The notes: generated from the sequence alone by a model not told the origin. A stretch of 64,000 nt of DNA from Alloascoidea africana (GCA_030581615.1 JAKTTT010000064.1:1-64000), one strand, 5' to 3'; shown: positions 10,533 to 21,710, numbered from the stretch's first letter. Made by a program: numbers and translations.

Positions 10533-13500
10533 TCATGCTAGATCTTTTGTAAACATGTTTATATGTGCTGAAACAAGTGTAAAAACGTCAACAATCACAA
10601 AGCGACATATAACTCTTGTAATATAATCAAGAAATTCTTGGGTATGAGAGTTGACATAAACCAAAAATCGTGATTGAGAAAGGGTTATTGCATTGTATCC
10701 CGATTCAATAACGGGACTTTCAGCAGCATCTTCGTTGCCAAACTCTTCTTCCTCTTGCTTTTCTTTAAATTTTTCCTCTTCAATCTCTTCAAACTCGGCA
10801 ATTAATTTGTTGTTATGCTCAATGAGCTTGCCTAATTGCTCAACACAGGCAAGCAATCTTTTCAGTGTCTCTAGGTAGTTCTTTTTATCTCGAAGGTAAT
10901 GTGGTGGAGGTCTATCGGGTTCTCTAAGATAATCAAGTGTTCCTGAAGACAAAGTTTGCTGATGTTGAGGGGTATAAAAAGCTGAAATTCGAGAAAATCT
11001 CATAGAATCTCTTGTTGCTTGTACGTGAGACTGGATATCTTGGAGAAACAGAGAACCCCGCTGTCTTTTTCCACTGCTGGCTTGGATGTTTTGTGAAGGG
11101 GATTTGGAATTAGGAGTAATTGGACGAGGGGAAGCACTAAAATCCAAGGCTTGGCCTCCTCGGGGTGACGAAGAAGAGGCGATCACCCGAGATTGAGAGT
11201 TTGAGTAGGCATGTAGATGAAAATGAGAAGAGAGATCAGGGTTGCTCCTATTACGGCCACGAGGTTTCAAAGAATGAGAGTTGCCACTGCTAGTCGCAAA
11301 AGATGTTGAGTCTGTTTGGCTAGACGACTCCTTACTTGTGCCTGCCATATTTCTAACCCTAGTCACTAATCGTGACTTTAGAGAGGGCTTTTTCTGAAGA
11401 TTCGGGGTTTTATCTTCTTTTGTAGACTGTTCCAATGACTTTATCCTATTTACGCCCGGACTTGGAGTGGTTGAATGGTCGGCTTTTGAATTGGCATGAA
11501 ACTGGCTGAGCCTAGAGTATGGACTGCTCGACTTTGCAAGTTTTCGGATATTCTTTGTTAGTGTCAAACGTGTGCTGGTGGCCCCTGGCGTACTATTTGC
11601 TGTATTTGAACGAGCATTCTGTGACCTACGCCTTGTTAATGGAGTTTTCTCTGTATCAGGAGGTTCGACCAAGCCTGATTCCGCTGCTGCTGCTGCTGCT
11701 GTTTGGTTCCCTTCTAGATTTATGCCAACAAGTTCCTGCCACTTGTCAGGAATATCGCCTCCGGTTGCCGTCAAGGGTAACGCTGCCTTTGGATTAATAG
11801 CTTCGTTTTTATTGCTGGTGTAATCATCATGAACATACACATTGTAGGCATTCAGAAGCTTTTCATGAAAATTGAAAACTTTTTGGACATTGCTAATCTT
11901 TTGCTTGGTCTTCTTTTCGTCATTTCCGCCTTTGAACAGTTCCAAGAACTCCTCCAGCTCGCTACAAACTCCATTGCAAATGTCAATTTTGACATCTGCT
12001 ATCGGCATTCCAAAATCTTTGCTCTCCCACACTATGACAGGAACGAAGAGTTTGGATGTTATAAATTGGCCTTCCTCGCTGAGGCTCTTTGCATTTGTGG
12101 GGTCTGCGTAGGAAGAATTGATGATTCGAGACAGAAACCATTCCGCATAGTGTTCTTTGTCATTCGGAAATGAACAATGTATTTCATTCTTCTTGATTCG
12201 TAGAATATTCCCCTGTTTCACAAAATGAAGCGACTCTCTTTGGGGTTGGTATTCCTTTGAGGGATAGATCGTGCTCGATAAGCTCAATCTTGCCAGTGAA
12301 GTAAAATGTGCGGCTCTGTTTATTATACTTGTTCGTTTACTAACAGAGGTATGAGAACGTTGCGGAGCGATTGATACGGGTTTATCAGGATTTGAAAGCG
12401 CTCTTGTCACTGCAGATGATTCTGACGATTTGAATGAAGTTAATGAGGCCGCTATCGACTCTCTATTGGGTCTTTGCCTCAATGTGTCATTGTCTCTACC
12501 ATGCTCCGATTGTTTGGATCGGAAACTTTGGTCAGATCTGGCAATGTTATCTGGCAAGCTGTGCTCGTTAAATACATCTGTTTCGGATGGCGTTCCTCCC
12601 CCACTGATATGTATATCAGCTGCAATGCTCTCCTCCATTTCTTTCTTGTTAACCAAGGCTCTAGCTTTCTCTCCATATTCATCGGTCTCTTCCTCAATTG
12701 TATTGCTATACATATTTCCAGACCCAAGGCTAAACATGCTTGGGTTTTTTGAGCCGTTAGCCATGGTGTTCTCCGAGCGATTCTGTAAAGGAGATGAAAC
12801 TACAGATGCGTCGGAATCGGGTGCCCGCATTTCTTGTTCTATGTGTACTGCAACGGGAGTGTGAAGACCATCTGCTCTGTACGCCAATGCTGTTGGTACT
12901 GGTAAAGATTTATCCACTTCTTTACTAGGAGTAGAAGGATAGGACATTTTATTCTTATCTTCATAATGTTCATGGGTCATCTCTTTATCATCACTCTTGA
13001 GGCCGTCATCAGTAATAGACTCTGATCGCAGCGATAACTGAGAACTCATTTCCTTAGATTTATAGAGTTGCCAATGGTATTCATCAAAACTTGAACGTCG
13101 GTTGACTGAAGAGTCAGGCAGCGTCTCGGAATGTATTGAGGTTGCTTCATGGTCATAAAACTTAGATCTTGAAGTTTCAGCACTCTCTCTTTTTGTAGCC
13201 ATGGTGCTTCTAGAGCCTCTTGAATACTTGGAAAATCGCTTTGACAGTCTGTTGGTTGACGTAAATGGGCCAGCAATCAAGGGAGTGAACAAAGATGAGT
13301 GCCGCTTATGGCTCCGCGGCTCTTTCGTTCTGGCGCCTATCGTACTGTCCTCATCAAAATCATAATCATCACCTTCACCATGCTCGCTGTGGTTTGCGTT
13401 GCTGGCAGGTGGCTTCGGCTCAGGAGATGTCGTGGAGCCCGGGGTGGACTGCAAGAAAATATCTCCATTCCACGACTTGAGATAGTTGTGGGTCTCCTCG

Positions 13501-13652
13501 AGAAGATCGTTCATATCCTGGTCTAGCTCTAAAAAGGCAAGCTTGTGGTCGTTAAGGGAGACCATGGAATCTGTGGTCGAAGCCCAGTCGGAGCCGACCG
13601 ACAGATCCATGGCCGGAACCTTGATGATAGCCTTTGAAGGCGGATGTCTCAT
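10533..13652 (-). CDS. Long Ser-rich protein, function unknown
   Basis: A 1039-residue uninterrupted frame starting with ATG at 13652; an in-frame ATG 14 codons later could also serve. The N-terminus has a short ordered segment (FLELDQDMNDLLEETHNYL), followed by about 350 residues rich in Ser, Asp and Lys. An ordered domain around residues 475-620 includes NILRIKKNEIHCSFPND and KLFVPVIVWESKDFGMP. A Ser/Arg-rich linker follows with a nine-residue Ala run, then a predicted coiled coil around residues 925-965 (ETLKRLLACVEQLGKLIE and a Glu/Lys run). The last 30 residues are hydrophobic with valine and phenylalanine and might anchor to a membrane. I do not recognise the family. The gene is convergent with STU1 and divergent from MDH1. 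Confidence 0.85.
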   Translation of the reverse strand: MRHPPSKAIIKVPAMDLSVGSDWASTTDSMVSLNDHKLAFLELDQDMNDLLEETHNYLKSWNGDIFLQSTPGSTTSPEPKPPASNANHSEHGEGDDYDFDEDSTIGARTKEPRSHKRHSSLFTPLIAGPFTSTNRLSKRFSKYSRGSRSTMATKRESAETSRSKFYDHEATSIHSETLPDSSVNRRSSFDEYHWQLYKSKEMSSQLSLRSESITDDGLKSDDKEMTHEHYEDKNKMSYPSTPSKEVDKSLPVPTALAYRADGLHTPVAVHIEQEMRAPDSDASVVSSPLQNRSENTMANGSKNPSMFSLGSGNMYSNTIEEETDEYGEKARALVNKKEMEESIAADIHISGGGTPSETDVFNEHSLPDNIARSDQSFRSKQSEHGRDNDTLRQRPNRESIAASLTSFKSSESSAVTRALSNPDKPVSIAPQRSHTSVSKRTSIINRAAHFTSLARLSLSSTIYPSKEYQPQRESLHFVKQGNILRIKKNEIHCSFPNDKEHYAEWFLSRIINSSYADPTNAKSLSEEGQFITSKLFVPVIVWESKDFGMPIADVKIDICNGVCSELEEFLELFKGGNDEKKTKQKISNVQKVFNFHEKLLNAYNVYVHDDYTSNKNEAINPKAALPLTATGGDIPDKWQELVGINLEGNQTAAAAAAESGLVEPPDTEKTPLTRRRSQNARSNTANSTPGATSTRLTLTKNIRKLAKSSSPYSRLSQFHANSKADHSTTPSPGVNRIKSLEQSTKEDKTPNLQKKPSLKSRLVTRVRNMAGTSKESSSQTDSTSFATSSGNSHSLKPRGRNRSNPDLSSHFHLHAYSNSQSRVIASSSSPRGGQALDFSASPRPITPNSKSPSQNIQASSGKRQRGSLFLQDIQSHVQATRDSMRFSRISAFYTPQHQQTLSSGTLDYLREPDRPPPHYLRDKKNYLETLKRLLACVEQLGKLIEHNNKLIAEFEEIEEEKFKEKQEEEEFGNEDAAESPVIESGYNAITLSQSRFLVYVNSHTQEFLDYITRVICRFVIVDVFTLVSAHINMFTKDLA

Positions 13653-13815
13653 TGAACCCTGCTGCTGTGAATAGTGTTGGGAGATGGTGAGAAGAGGAGC
13701 ATGGTCTCAGCCCTCAAGGCGTACCTGGCCCCAGTTCTGACACTTGCACGTGACTAAAACACAGGCCAGACCGAAATCGCGAGTTGTCGGAAGCAGACCC
13801 GGGTCTTCCCTGCAG

Positions 13816-13820
13816 CCAAT
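13816..13820 (+). promoter_or_regulatory. CCAAT box upstream of MDH1
   Basis: CCAAT within CAGCCAATCAGC, about 225 bases before the MDH1 ATG. It fits HAP2/3/4/5 control of a TCA-cycle gene. Confidence 0.4.
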
Positions 13821-13853
13821 CAGCGCCGCACGCTGTCTCACTGTTACATGCGC

Positions 13854-13880
13854 CGGGTAACAGTGGTCCATAGTCCACTG
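13854..13880 (+). promoter_or_regulatory. Reb1-like site abutting a palindrome
   Basis: CGGGTAAC matches the core of the yeast Reb1 site. It overlaps by one base an imperfect 20-base palindrome with CAGTGG/CCACTG arms (13861-13880). The pairing suggests a bound regulatory element between the two divergent genes. Confidence 0.4.
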
Positions 13881-14042
13881 ATCGATCTCTCAATAATAAA
13901 TAGGTCTCCTTCTTCCTTCTCTTTCAGCCCTTGATCCTCTTGTCCTTTCTCTCTTTGCTCAGCATCTACTTTTCGTTCCCCGGAATTCCGAAGTTGAAAA
14001 AGAAAGTCAGCTAAACTCCTGTTTGTTCTTCATCACTCTACA

Positions 14043-15065
14043 ATGTCATTTGCCAGATTTGCTTTTAAAGGTATCCAACGCAGAGCATTTTCATGTTCTG
14101 CTTCCAACCTGTCCAAAGTTGCAGTTCTTGGTGCCAACGGAGGAATTGGACAGCCTCTCTCACTTCTCTTGAAGTTGAACCCAAAGGTCACTGACCTGGC
14201 ATTGTATGACTTGCGCGGCGCCCCAGGTGTTGCTGCAGATGTCTCCCACATTCCTACAAACTCTACTGTCAAGGGCTATTCTCCAGATGGAAACGGATTG
14301 AAGGACGCCCTTACTGGTGCTGAGGTTGTTCTTATCCCCGCTGGTGTTCCCCGAAAGCCTGGTATGACAAGAGATGATCTTTTCAACACCAATGCTTCGA
14401 TCGTCCGTGATCTGGCCAAGGCCGTTGCTGATAACGCGCCAAAGGCTCTTGTTCTCATCATCTCCAACCCCGTCAACTCTACTGTCCCCATTGTTGCTGA
14501 GGTTTTCAAGTCAAAAGGTGTTTATGACCCCAAGAGACTTTTTGGTGTCACTACTTTGGATATCCTCAGAGCATCCAGATTCATTTCCGAGGTCCAGGGT
14601 ACAAATCCCACCCAGGAACCCGTTACTGTCGTCGGTGGACACTCTGGTGTCACAATTGTGCCCCTGATCTCTCAATCCAATCATAAGGACATTTCCGGGG
14701 AAACCCTTGATGCTCTCACCCACCGAATCCAGTTCGGCGGTGATGAGGTTGTTCAGGCTAAGGATGGTGCGGGTTCAGCTACGCTCTCGATGGCCCAGGC
14801 TGCTGCTCGTTTCGCAAACTCAGTGCTCTCTGGTCTCAAGGGCGAGAAGGACATCATTGAAGCCACATTTGTTGACTCTCCCTTGTTCAAAGAGGAGGGC
14901 GTTGAGTTCTTTTCTTCAAGAGTTACTTTGGGAACCGACGGTGTTCAGCAGATCCACGGTCTAGGTGAACTCTCCAGCTATGAAGAGAAGCTTATTGCTG
15001 AGGCAAAGGACACCTTAGCCAAGAACATCAAGAAGGGTGTTGAGTTTGTCAAGGCCAATCCATAG
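14043..15065 (+). CDS. MDH1: Mitochondrial malate dehydrogenase
   Basis: Oxidises malate to oxaloacetate with NAD+ in the TCA cycle in the mitochondrial matrix. The 340-residue protein begins with a basic, Ser-rich presequence ([20 protein letters not shown]). The Rossmann NAD-binding motif follows ([13 protein letters not shown], residues 26-38). Substrate-binding arginines sit in [13 protein letters not shown], the ISNPVNST motif is intact, and the catalytic histidine lies in [12 protein letters not shown]. The absence of a peroxisomal C-terminal tripeptide (it ends KANP) and the presequence favour the mitochondrial isoform over cytosolic or peroxisomal ones. The frame uses mostly preferred codons, as expected for a highly expressed gene. 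Confidence 0.96.
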   Translation: MSFARFAFKGIQRRAFSCSASNLSKVAVLGANGGIGQPLSLLLKLNPKVTDLALYDLRGAPGVAADVSHIPTNSTVKGYSPDGNGLKDALTGAEVVLIPAGVPRKPGMTRDDLFNTNASIVRDLAKAVADNAPKALVLIISNPVNSTVPIVAEVFKSKGVYDPKRLFGVTTLDILRASRFISEVQGTNPTQEPVTVVGGHSGVTIVPLISQSNHKDISGETLDALTHRIQFGGDEVVQAKDGAGSATLSMAQAAARFANSVLSGLKGEKDIIEATFVDSPLFKEEGVEFFSSRVTLGTDGVQQIHGLGELSSYEEKLIAEAKDTLAKNIKKGVEFVKANP

Positions 15066-16403
15066 ATTGTTTAGTTAAGTTCTAGTTATTATTACTAAAT
15101 CTATGATGATACAGGAGAGAGAGAAGGAAGCTGATGAATTTGAAATGAAAAACAAAAAGTAAAGCAAAAGCTCAGTAGATAATGACTATATTTGACTATA
15201 TTTGTTCTTTCGATTTACTTGTTAATAACTGAAGAAACCAGTTTCGAAGTTAGTGTCCAGTCATTTTCAGAAGATCAATATTTCACGGATGTTCTGGAAA
15301 GTCGCTCAATTTACGATTTCTGGATCGTGGGGGTATGGAAGGTGGCATCACGTCATCTCCATGTCTTATGGAGCCAACTGCATAGTATTTGCTACTACAT
15401 TACAGAGTTACTGTAAAAATTTAAAGCATTTTCCGGTGTCTAATCAGGCCGAAATATTCAGTCTTGGGTATGGACTCTACATTTCATCTGCTTCGGTTAG
15501 CGCTGGAGTTGGACCTGTTGTACCCAGCTTACATCCACACTTGCAGCATATGCAGATATAACGACAGGAGATGTACTCTTGGCAAAAGGATCCAGCTCCG
15601 CGCTTAATTGAGGAAAGAGCCTGAAACTCAAAAGTAGTCCATTCTAATATGAATTGAGCAAGCTGTTGATCCGAATGGCAAATTCACACCAACATTAAGC
15701 ATTATTCAGCTAAATGGACAAAGAGTGGAAGGGGGAGATGATAAATCACAGGAACAAAGAGACCAAAATAGGAAAACCGAGAGGCTTTGGTGGGGGTTTG
15801 CCAAATTAGGAAGAGGGAAGAATGAGCTGAGCATAATCAGAATGATACAAGGCTTCCAAGTAGATTAATTATATCGGTGTTTGTGATCGCATCTGAAGCG
15901 TATGTGTTCCATTCTCATCTCTTCCACGGATTTTGATATTTATTTTTGTTTGGTCCGAGTGAAATACATGTTGCTCGGGTTGTCAATTTCAAAACGTGTG
16001 ACCCAGAGGCCGTGACAAGTATCAGATTAAGCAATTAACAACGATAGAAAGCCTTCTTTAGCTTATTTGTCATGCTAGATGTAAGACAGCAGATCTGGAA
16101 CCAGATTAAGTTTTAGAAGTAGCATTATCTATTTAGTTAATGAATCTGCGTATGTAGTTGTTACTGGGAACAGCATAGCCGTGGTGAGTTTAAAAATCAA
16201 ACTTCAACTTCAATATAAACAGAACTGTTCACAGTTTTTTCAGATTAAAACTAATCGATCAATTCTAAAGTCAGATTTCGACTATAGTCCGTACAGACAA
16301 GAATATTTCCAAATGATAATATCTAAACTTTCACCTTTATTTAAAGGCTGATGATGCAAGGAGAATAAAAAGTCAAAACAACAAAAAAAAAGTTCACAGA
16401 AAA
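15066..16403. other. Convergent intergenic region, 1.3 kb
   Basis: Lies between the 3' ends of MDH1 (plus) and the unknown gene at 16404 (minus), long for a convergent gap. No ATG-started frame here is convincing. On the minus strand an open stretch of about 67 codons ending at 15477 contains a dense cysteine cluster (near 15530-15575), discussed as a finding. Confidence 0.5.
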
Positions 16404-19400
16404 TCAAAAGACAATATATGGATAAATTTCATTCAACTCTTCTTCAATTCCATTCGATGCTCTTTTCCCTTCAGGATTGGTTTCTGTTTTTCTAGAATCC
16501 TTCGAAATCAACGATTCTACAGAAACCTTAGCCTCATAATCATTTATGGGAGCCGTCGAAGCGTCAACAAGAACTGGCTTAGGCTGAGAGATCTTCTCCA
16601 ACTCAGTATCAATTGGTCTAGGAATCGAAGGCACTGCAAGGTCAGCAATCTTTGACTGAACCGAAACAGGAGACCTCACTTTAGGCGGAGCCAATATTTC
16701 GGCGTCTTCATTAAATTTGGGCCGACTGGGAGTGAGAACCAGAGACGATGCATAATCAAACAATTGTGACTGTTGCTCTTTCCTACCAGTTGATGTGCTA
16801 TTTGGTGATCTTGGATAACCTGAGGCGAAACTTGGGCCGGATCTCAGTTCAGCTAGTTCTTCTTGCAGTTGTCGAATTTTTTCCTGATGATCTACTTCAG
16901 ACTGCTCTTTGTCAGCTTGTAGAGCTTTAACAACGTCTTGCAATGCGTTCCGATGCGAAACTATAGATATCAAGTTTTCAGGACTGTTTGTAAATCCTTG
17001 GTTCTTGGTATCGGTGAAAAGGAAATCTGGATCAGAAATATCATCGTTAAGGGGATTAAAAGTAGAAAAATCCGATATCTTCCGTTCCATATTCAGTCGT
17101 TCTTTGAGCTTCAAATTCTCCTTCTGAAAGCCCATACATTGGTTTTTCAATGCAAGCACTTCCTCAAAAGTAGCCCTATTGTCATCTCTCAGTACTTCCA
17201 ACTGTCTGTCTTTAAGGGCCAGTTCTGTTTCCAGTGACATTATTCGATAGTCAGAGCCAATGCTGGGCTTGAAAGCGTCCGGTTCAGAAAAAGAATCACA
17301 AGAAGCGTTCCCACCAGGGAACTTGGATGAAGAGGAAGGCACCGTCGACGCCTCCATTTTTGAAAATTGAGCTTGCCATCGAAGAATATGATTCTCCGCA
17401 ACGTACCGTCTTCCTCTTTCTTCCTGTAGTTCTCTTGTAAGGTTTAAAATCTGCTCGCTTTGCCTTATCTCCCGATGACGGGCTTCCGCATCGTTGTTCA
17501 ACCCATGAATTCCATCGTCATCATCATCATCATCAAACTGTGATGTTTCAAGCATCTTTATCCTACTTTCCAGATCAATCTCTCGGTTTATAGCCTCTGC
17601 CAACTCATTTGAAATATAGCACAAATCGTCAAATAGCGATTTGTTCGCTTCCAGCATGCCCATTTGATCAGGGGTCAAAACCTGATCCAGAGTGACAACC
17701 AGTTCGCGTGGATTTTTCTTTGAGCTTGTTCTCATTGCACCTCGATCTTCAGTGTTAGTGCCCACATTACAATAAGTTTTGTTGAAAGCGGGTTCACCCA
17801 AAAGTTTCGTCTGTGATGTACTAGATCTCACAGAAGAACTGACCGAATGAGAAATTGTAGAGCTGTTTAAGCGCTTTTCATGATACAAGCGGTGGATATG
17901 GTTGTTGTGCTTACTATTTGTGGCCTTCCTGTCTGGGAACTCTGTCTGTTGTTTCTGGGGAGTTCTCAACTGTTCGCTGTCTTTATGTGTATCTGTTGAG
18001 CTAACACTCAGTCTTTTAGTCCATTTGAACAATCCACGGCTTGATTTCATAGTAGTCTTTGAGTTTTGTCTTTTCAGAAATGTTGAGTTTTTTCGTTTTT
18101 CTCCTCGCTTTTTGTTGTTCTCTTTCTTGTCTGGTGTCACAATTGGTTCGGCTTCGGGTTGTGTCAATGCATTGTCTATAATCGCCTGTGCATTCAGTGA
18201 ATTTGCCCTTGATCTGGATTTTTTCAACAAGGACATGTACGATCGTTTACCGGAAACGTTCGGAGGCGAAGGCTCTACTTTTTTCTTTGGCGTGATATCC
18301 GCAGGACTGAAAGAGGCATGAGAGTAAACTGTCATATTCTCACAAACCTCTCTGACTTCGGGCTCGGTCACTCTTCTAATATGCATCATCTCCGCCTTCT
18401 CTTCTGTTGGTGTAATTGGCGAATAAACAGAAGACTGGCGGTTTATAACTTTCGCATCAGCGGTTACAATCACACTTTGTATAGTCTCTCTATCGGCTGA
18501 ATCTTGAATGCTAGATGTTGTGACACTTTCCTGTTCAAAATCACGGAACAAAGAGTCGTTAACGACGCTGATGTTATCTAAAGTTGACATCAACTCGGAG
18601 TCAAATTCACCCAAATGAACATCGGGTTCAAAGTTAATGTTCACTTGAGGGTCCGACCCTTGAGTGGCAGAGCTCATATGAATACTTTCGATAGAATGGC
18701 TATTGATCTGATCGTCGGGGTCCTTGGATTGCTCTGTTACTGTACAAACAGATACTCTTTTATCCTCTTCGCTCTCGAAAGAGTTTTTACTGTAGTCGCG
18801 CAGATTTGTAGAATTCGTACTGGCCACAAGAGTGTCATCTTGGGTCAACGCTGTGGCTGAAACTGGGAAAGACGAGGACCGCCTAGGGCTATTCTTAAAG
18901 GCTGCTTGAGCCATGAACTGACCAAATTCGTATCCATTTAGGTTGTCAAAAGTGTTGTCTGAGCTATTGCTGGTTGCAGTAACTGCAGGATCCATGGAGA
19001 AGTATGAAGAAGCGATGGATTCTGAAGGAGACAGCAAAGAATACGAGTTTTTGAAGTCCATGGGGTTCTTGCGGCTGCCACCTTTTGAAGAACCGTTAGG
19101 CAAAAACGTTGGATCCTGAACTTCAAGTGCCGAGGAGTAGTAAGAAAGACTGTTTGTAAAAGAGTGAGTGGAGTTGGAAGAAGACGAGCGCCTCCTCTGG
19201 TTATAGGCGGCAGCTGGTATTGATGGCACCGAGCTTGGCACATTTGCTTTTCCTTCGCGATCCAGCGCGGGAGGCTTTCTTCTTGGAGGGGTCCGTTTGG
19301 GGCTCTTGTGGACAAGGCGTATTACCTGTGGACCTCGTTCACTGCTAACAGAGCCAGATGTTAGAGCTGGGCCTTTTTGAGTTTCTGGATTTTCAGGATG

Positions 19401-20408
19401 AGCATCAAAGTGGCTGTAGCGTGACATGGGGGTGTCCATATTTGTGATAAGGTTCATGGAGGACGAGGACAAACCGGATGAGATGGTCGAGGAGCTGCTC
19501 TGCTGGCAGCGCTGCATTCTGGAGGAAAGTGGATCAGGCACTGTGCTGGGGAGAACAGAGGAAGAAGAAGCAGAAGAGCTTTTCGTCTCGAACTGGCTCG
19601 GCAGACCTTGAAGGAAAGGGGCAGCAGCACAGGAGGCGGTCTCCGCAGTGACAGGGCCCTGAACCATGCCCATGCCCGCGAAGCCCGCCATCATTCTCTT
19701 TCGCTCTGTGATTTTGTGCCGCCGGTACTGGTCCATATCGTTGGGACTTCTCGTGGCGTCGCTCCCGTCCAGCGTGGGCACAAAGGGCGTGGTACTGTAG
19801 CCTCCGATCATGGACTCGATCAGCCTGGAAGCGCTCTGGGACTTTCGGTGGACGGGACCCTGCGGCTGAGAGTCCGGGGCACCATTTGTACCAGCCATCA
19901 TATGAAGGTCGTTCATACTCATGTTTCCAATTCCAGCGCCCATTAACGCTGGCGCGTCGACACTATAGTCTCCATCATCGTCCTCATCCTCCAGCTTGTC
20001 GTATCTGGGCGCGGTTTTACCAGCATTTCTGTTGAATATCTGCTGCTTTGCGTTAGAATTCGAACCAACATGATACTCGCGAGCGTCAATTCTGTTCTCC
20101 GGTGCCCCATACGGGGTAGACTGTTGAAAATTATCCACGCTAGGCCTTGTGTTGATAGTTCTATATGTCTGATTTGAGTTTAGATCAACGCTCTGAAACT
20201 GTTGAGAAGTGAATCTGGTCTTGGGATTACGACCGCGTTTCTGCAATACCTGAGCTGCAGTTTCTCTTCCTTTCGAACGGTCCGATGTAACTGCAGCCAT
20301 TTGTTCTTGATTCATACTCATCATAAACTCTGCTTCTCCAAAACGATCCTTAGAGGACGTCAAATGGGGAGGAAGTGTTGGCATTGAAGAAGTTTGCGAG
20401 AGTGTCAT
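16404..20408 (-). CDS. Long low-complexity protein with C-terminal coiled coils, unknown
   Basis: A 1334-residue uninterrupted frame with ATG at 20408. About the first 940 residues are disordered in appearance and rich in Ser, Asn, Thr and Pro, with basic patches such as SPKRTPPRRKPP (around residue 365) and KKRGEKRKN. From about residue 945 it becomes ordered: VVTLDQVLTPDQMGMLEANK, then NREIDLESRIKMLETSQ before a run of seven aspartates, then heptad-like stretches (ILNLTRELQEERGRR; LQADKEQSEVDHQEKIRQLQ). This layout (disordered head, coiled-coil tail) is common in fungal polarity and cortical scaffold proteins, but no specific family is recognised. Convergent with MDH1. Confidence 0.85.
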   Translation of the reverse strand: MTLSQTSSMPTLPPHLTSSKDRFGEAEFMMSMNQEQMAAVTSDRSKGRETAAQVLQKRGRNPKTRFTSQQFQSVDLNSNQTYRTINTRPSVDNFQQSTPYGAPENRIDAREYHVGSNSNAKQQIFNRNAGKTAPRYDKLEDEDDDGDYSVDAPALMGAGIGNMSMNDLHMMAGTNGAPDSQPQGPVHRKSQSASRLIESMIGGYSTTPFVPTLDGSDATRSPNDMDQYRRHKITERKRMMAGFAGMGMVQGPVTAETASCAAAPFLQGLPSQFETKSSSASSSSVLPSTVPDPLSSRMQRCQQSSSSTISSGLSSSSMNLITNMDTPMSRYSHFDAHPENPETQKGPALTSGSVSSERGPQVIRLVHKSPKRTPPRRKPPALDREGKANVPSSVPSIPAAAYNQRRRSSSSNSTHSFTNSLSYYSSALEVQDPTFLPNGSSKGGSRKNPMDFKNSYSLLSPSESIASSYFSMDPAVTATSNSSDNTFDNLNGYEFGQFMAQAAFKNSPRRSSSFPVSATALTQDDTLVASTNSTNLRDYSKNSFESEEDKRVSVCTVTEQSKDPDDQINSHSIESIHMSSATQGSDPQVNINFEPDVHLGEFDSELMSTLDNISVVNDSLFRDFEQESVTTSSIQDSADRETIQSVIVTADAKVINRQSSVYSPITPTEEKAEMMHIRRVTEPEVREVCENMTVYSHASFSPADITPKKKVEPSPPNVSGKRSYMSLLKKSRSRANSLNAQAIIDNALTQPEAEPIVTPDKKENNKKRGEKRKNSTFLKRQNSKTTMKSSRGLFKWTKRLSVSSTDTHKDSEQLRTPQKQQTEFPDRKATNSKHNNHIHRLYHEKRLNSSTISHSVSSSVRSSTSQTKLLGEPAFNKTYCNVGTNTEDRGAMRTSSKKNPRELVVTLDQVLTPDQMGMLEANKSLFDDLCYISNELAEAINREIDLESRIKMLETSQFDDDDDDDGIHGLNNDAEARHREIRQSEQILNLTRELQEERGRRYVAENHILRWQAQFSKMEASTVPSSSSKFPGGNASCDSFSEPDAFKPSIGSDYRIMSLETELALKDRQLEVLRDDNRATFEEVLALKNQCMGFQKENLKLKERLNMERKISDFSTFNPLNDDISDPDFLFTDTKNQGFTNSPENLISIVSHRNALQDVVKALQADKEQSEVDHQEKIRQLQEELAELRSGPSFASGYPRSPNSTSTGRKEQQSQLFDYASSLVLTPSRPKFNEDAEILAPPKVRSPVSVQSKIADLAVPSIPRPIDTELEKISQPKPVLVDASTAPINDYEAKVSVESLISKDSRKTETNPEGKRASNGIEEELNEIYPYIVF

Positions 20409-21710
20409 TACTCGAGAGTTTTTTTATTGTTTATTGTTTGCTAGGTTGCAGAAGTGAACAAAACAAGGCGACCACCCAAAAATTTAAACTTTGAAACAAT
20501 TGACAATTCAAAGCCCTGGGAAACAAATTGGCTTTTAAGGTAGGTTTCAAAACAATGTCGAAGTGAATAGATAATGTGTAAAGTTGTTGAGTAGAATAGA
20601 AAGAGTACGGTTCTTTTGTAATACGAACCTAGCAATTGTGCAACAATTGAAACTGAAATTAGAAAAACAAGAGGAATAAACTGGTCCAAATAAAAAAGGA
20701 AAAGGGTACGCATTACAGCTTGTTCCAGAATAGCCCTAGTCTCACCGAGTGTCTCTCCGCTGCTTTTCCAAATCGCAGTTGATAGCCTGAATCGAGAGGT
20801 CTCAGGATCTATTAAGCAACCTGCGGCTATTCTTGAGAATTTGGTATTTGCTATTTTTTGACATATTATTACTGTATTAGGACGAAAATCATCACTTCGA
20901 ACCCATCCATTGTTAAATGTGGGTTAAAAACAAATTGAGAACGAATTATCATCGAAGGCACATTTAAGCCGCCCGGCGCCCTTGTGAATGAACAAACTAT
21001 ATATGCCATGACATGACATGGCATTTTATGGGTCACTGAGGCATCCTGAGACATTTCTTTCTCTCTCTCTCTCTAAGTGTGTGTGGTTATTTTCTTTCAA
21101 ACTCAAAGAAGCATAACCTTCATCATTTTCATTCTCTCATTTAGCCAAAAGACGATTCAAGGACTAAATACCCTCCTAGGCGCTGAAACTGTAACCGTTT
21201 AGTGGCTCAACGGTAACATGAGAACAGGCCCAAAAAAAGAATAGCCCTTTAGTTTCCTATTTATAGCTACTAATGCATTTTTGCTCCAGAAATCTTTGAT
21301 GGCGTCAACCGTAAAATAAAATTAGGTCTGTGTCAACCGGAATAATTGTATTATTGATATTTTTCCTGTCAAACGATAAAGAGGACATCGGATTCGGATT
21401 CGGATTCAGATTAGGGCTATATCTCGCCTCATTTTGTGTATAGTCCTCTCTCCGATGAAAAAAGCCTTGAAGTACAAGTTGTGAAACTGCTTCTCTACCA
21501 ATTCAGAGTGTCAATGTATTGTCACCTATACATGTGCATTGTCGTAATTCTGTTCAAGTGTAGGCTCCAGCCTTTAGTCGTGGTGGCTTTTTAGCCAAGG
21601 GGATTTAAACACATTGTTCACACACCCACACATCACACCCACCTCACTAGATACATTATCACTGAAAAGTCTGAGCACTGGATCCCATCAACTGCCACCA
21701 GATCCTAATC
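20409..21710. other. Divergent intergenic region, 1.3 kb
   Basis: Upstream of both the 16404 gene (minus) and PKR1 (plus). It holds a short CT/GT repeat near 21058-21088, and a GGATTC hexamer repeat near 21390-21412. A 90-codon hydrophobic frame at 20441-20713 (minus) was not accepted as a gene. Confidence 0.5.

Larger units (their letters stand above)
13653..14042. promoter_or_regulatory. Divergent promoter region of MDH1 and the 10533 gene
   Basis: 390 bases, less AT-rich than the surroundings. It contains a CCAAT box (13816-13820), a CGGGTAAC Reb1-like element (13854-13861) and, directly after it, an imperfect 20-base palindrome (13861-13880). A pyrimidine-rich stretch precedes the MDH1 ATG. 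CCAAT boxes are bound by the HAP complex at respiratory genes, which fits MDH1; actual binding here is inference. Confidence 0.55.

Noticed and set aside
20441-20713. 90-codon hydrophobic frame upstream of the 16404 gene
   Set aside because: Composition is that of AT-rich non-coding DNA (Phe, Leu, Ser) and it sits in the promoter of the next gene. No family was recognised.
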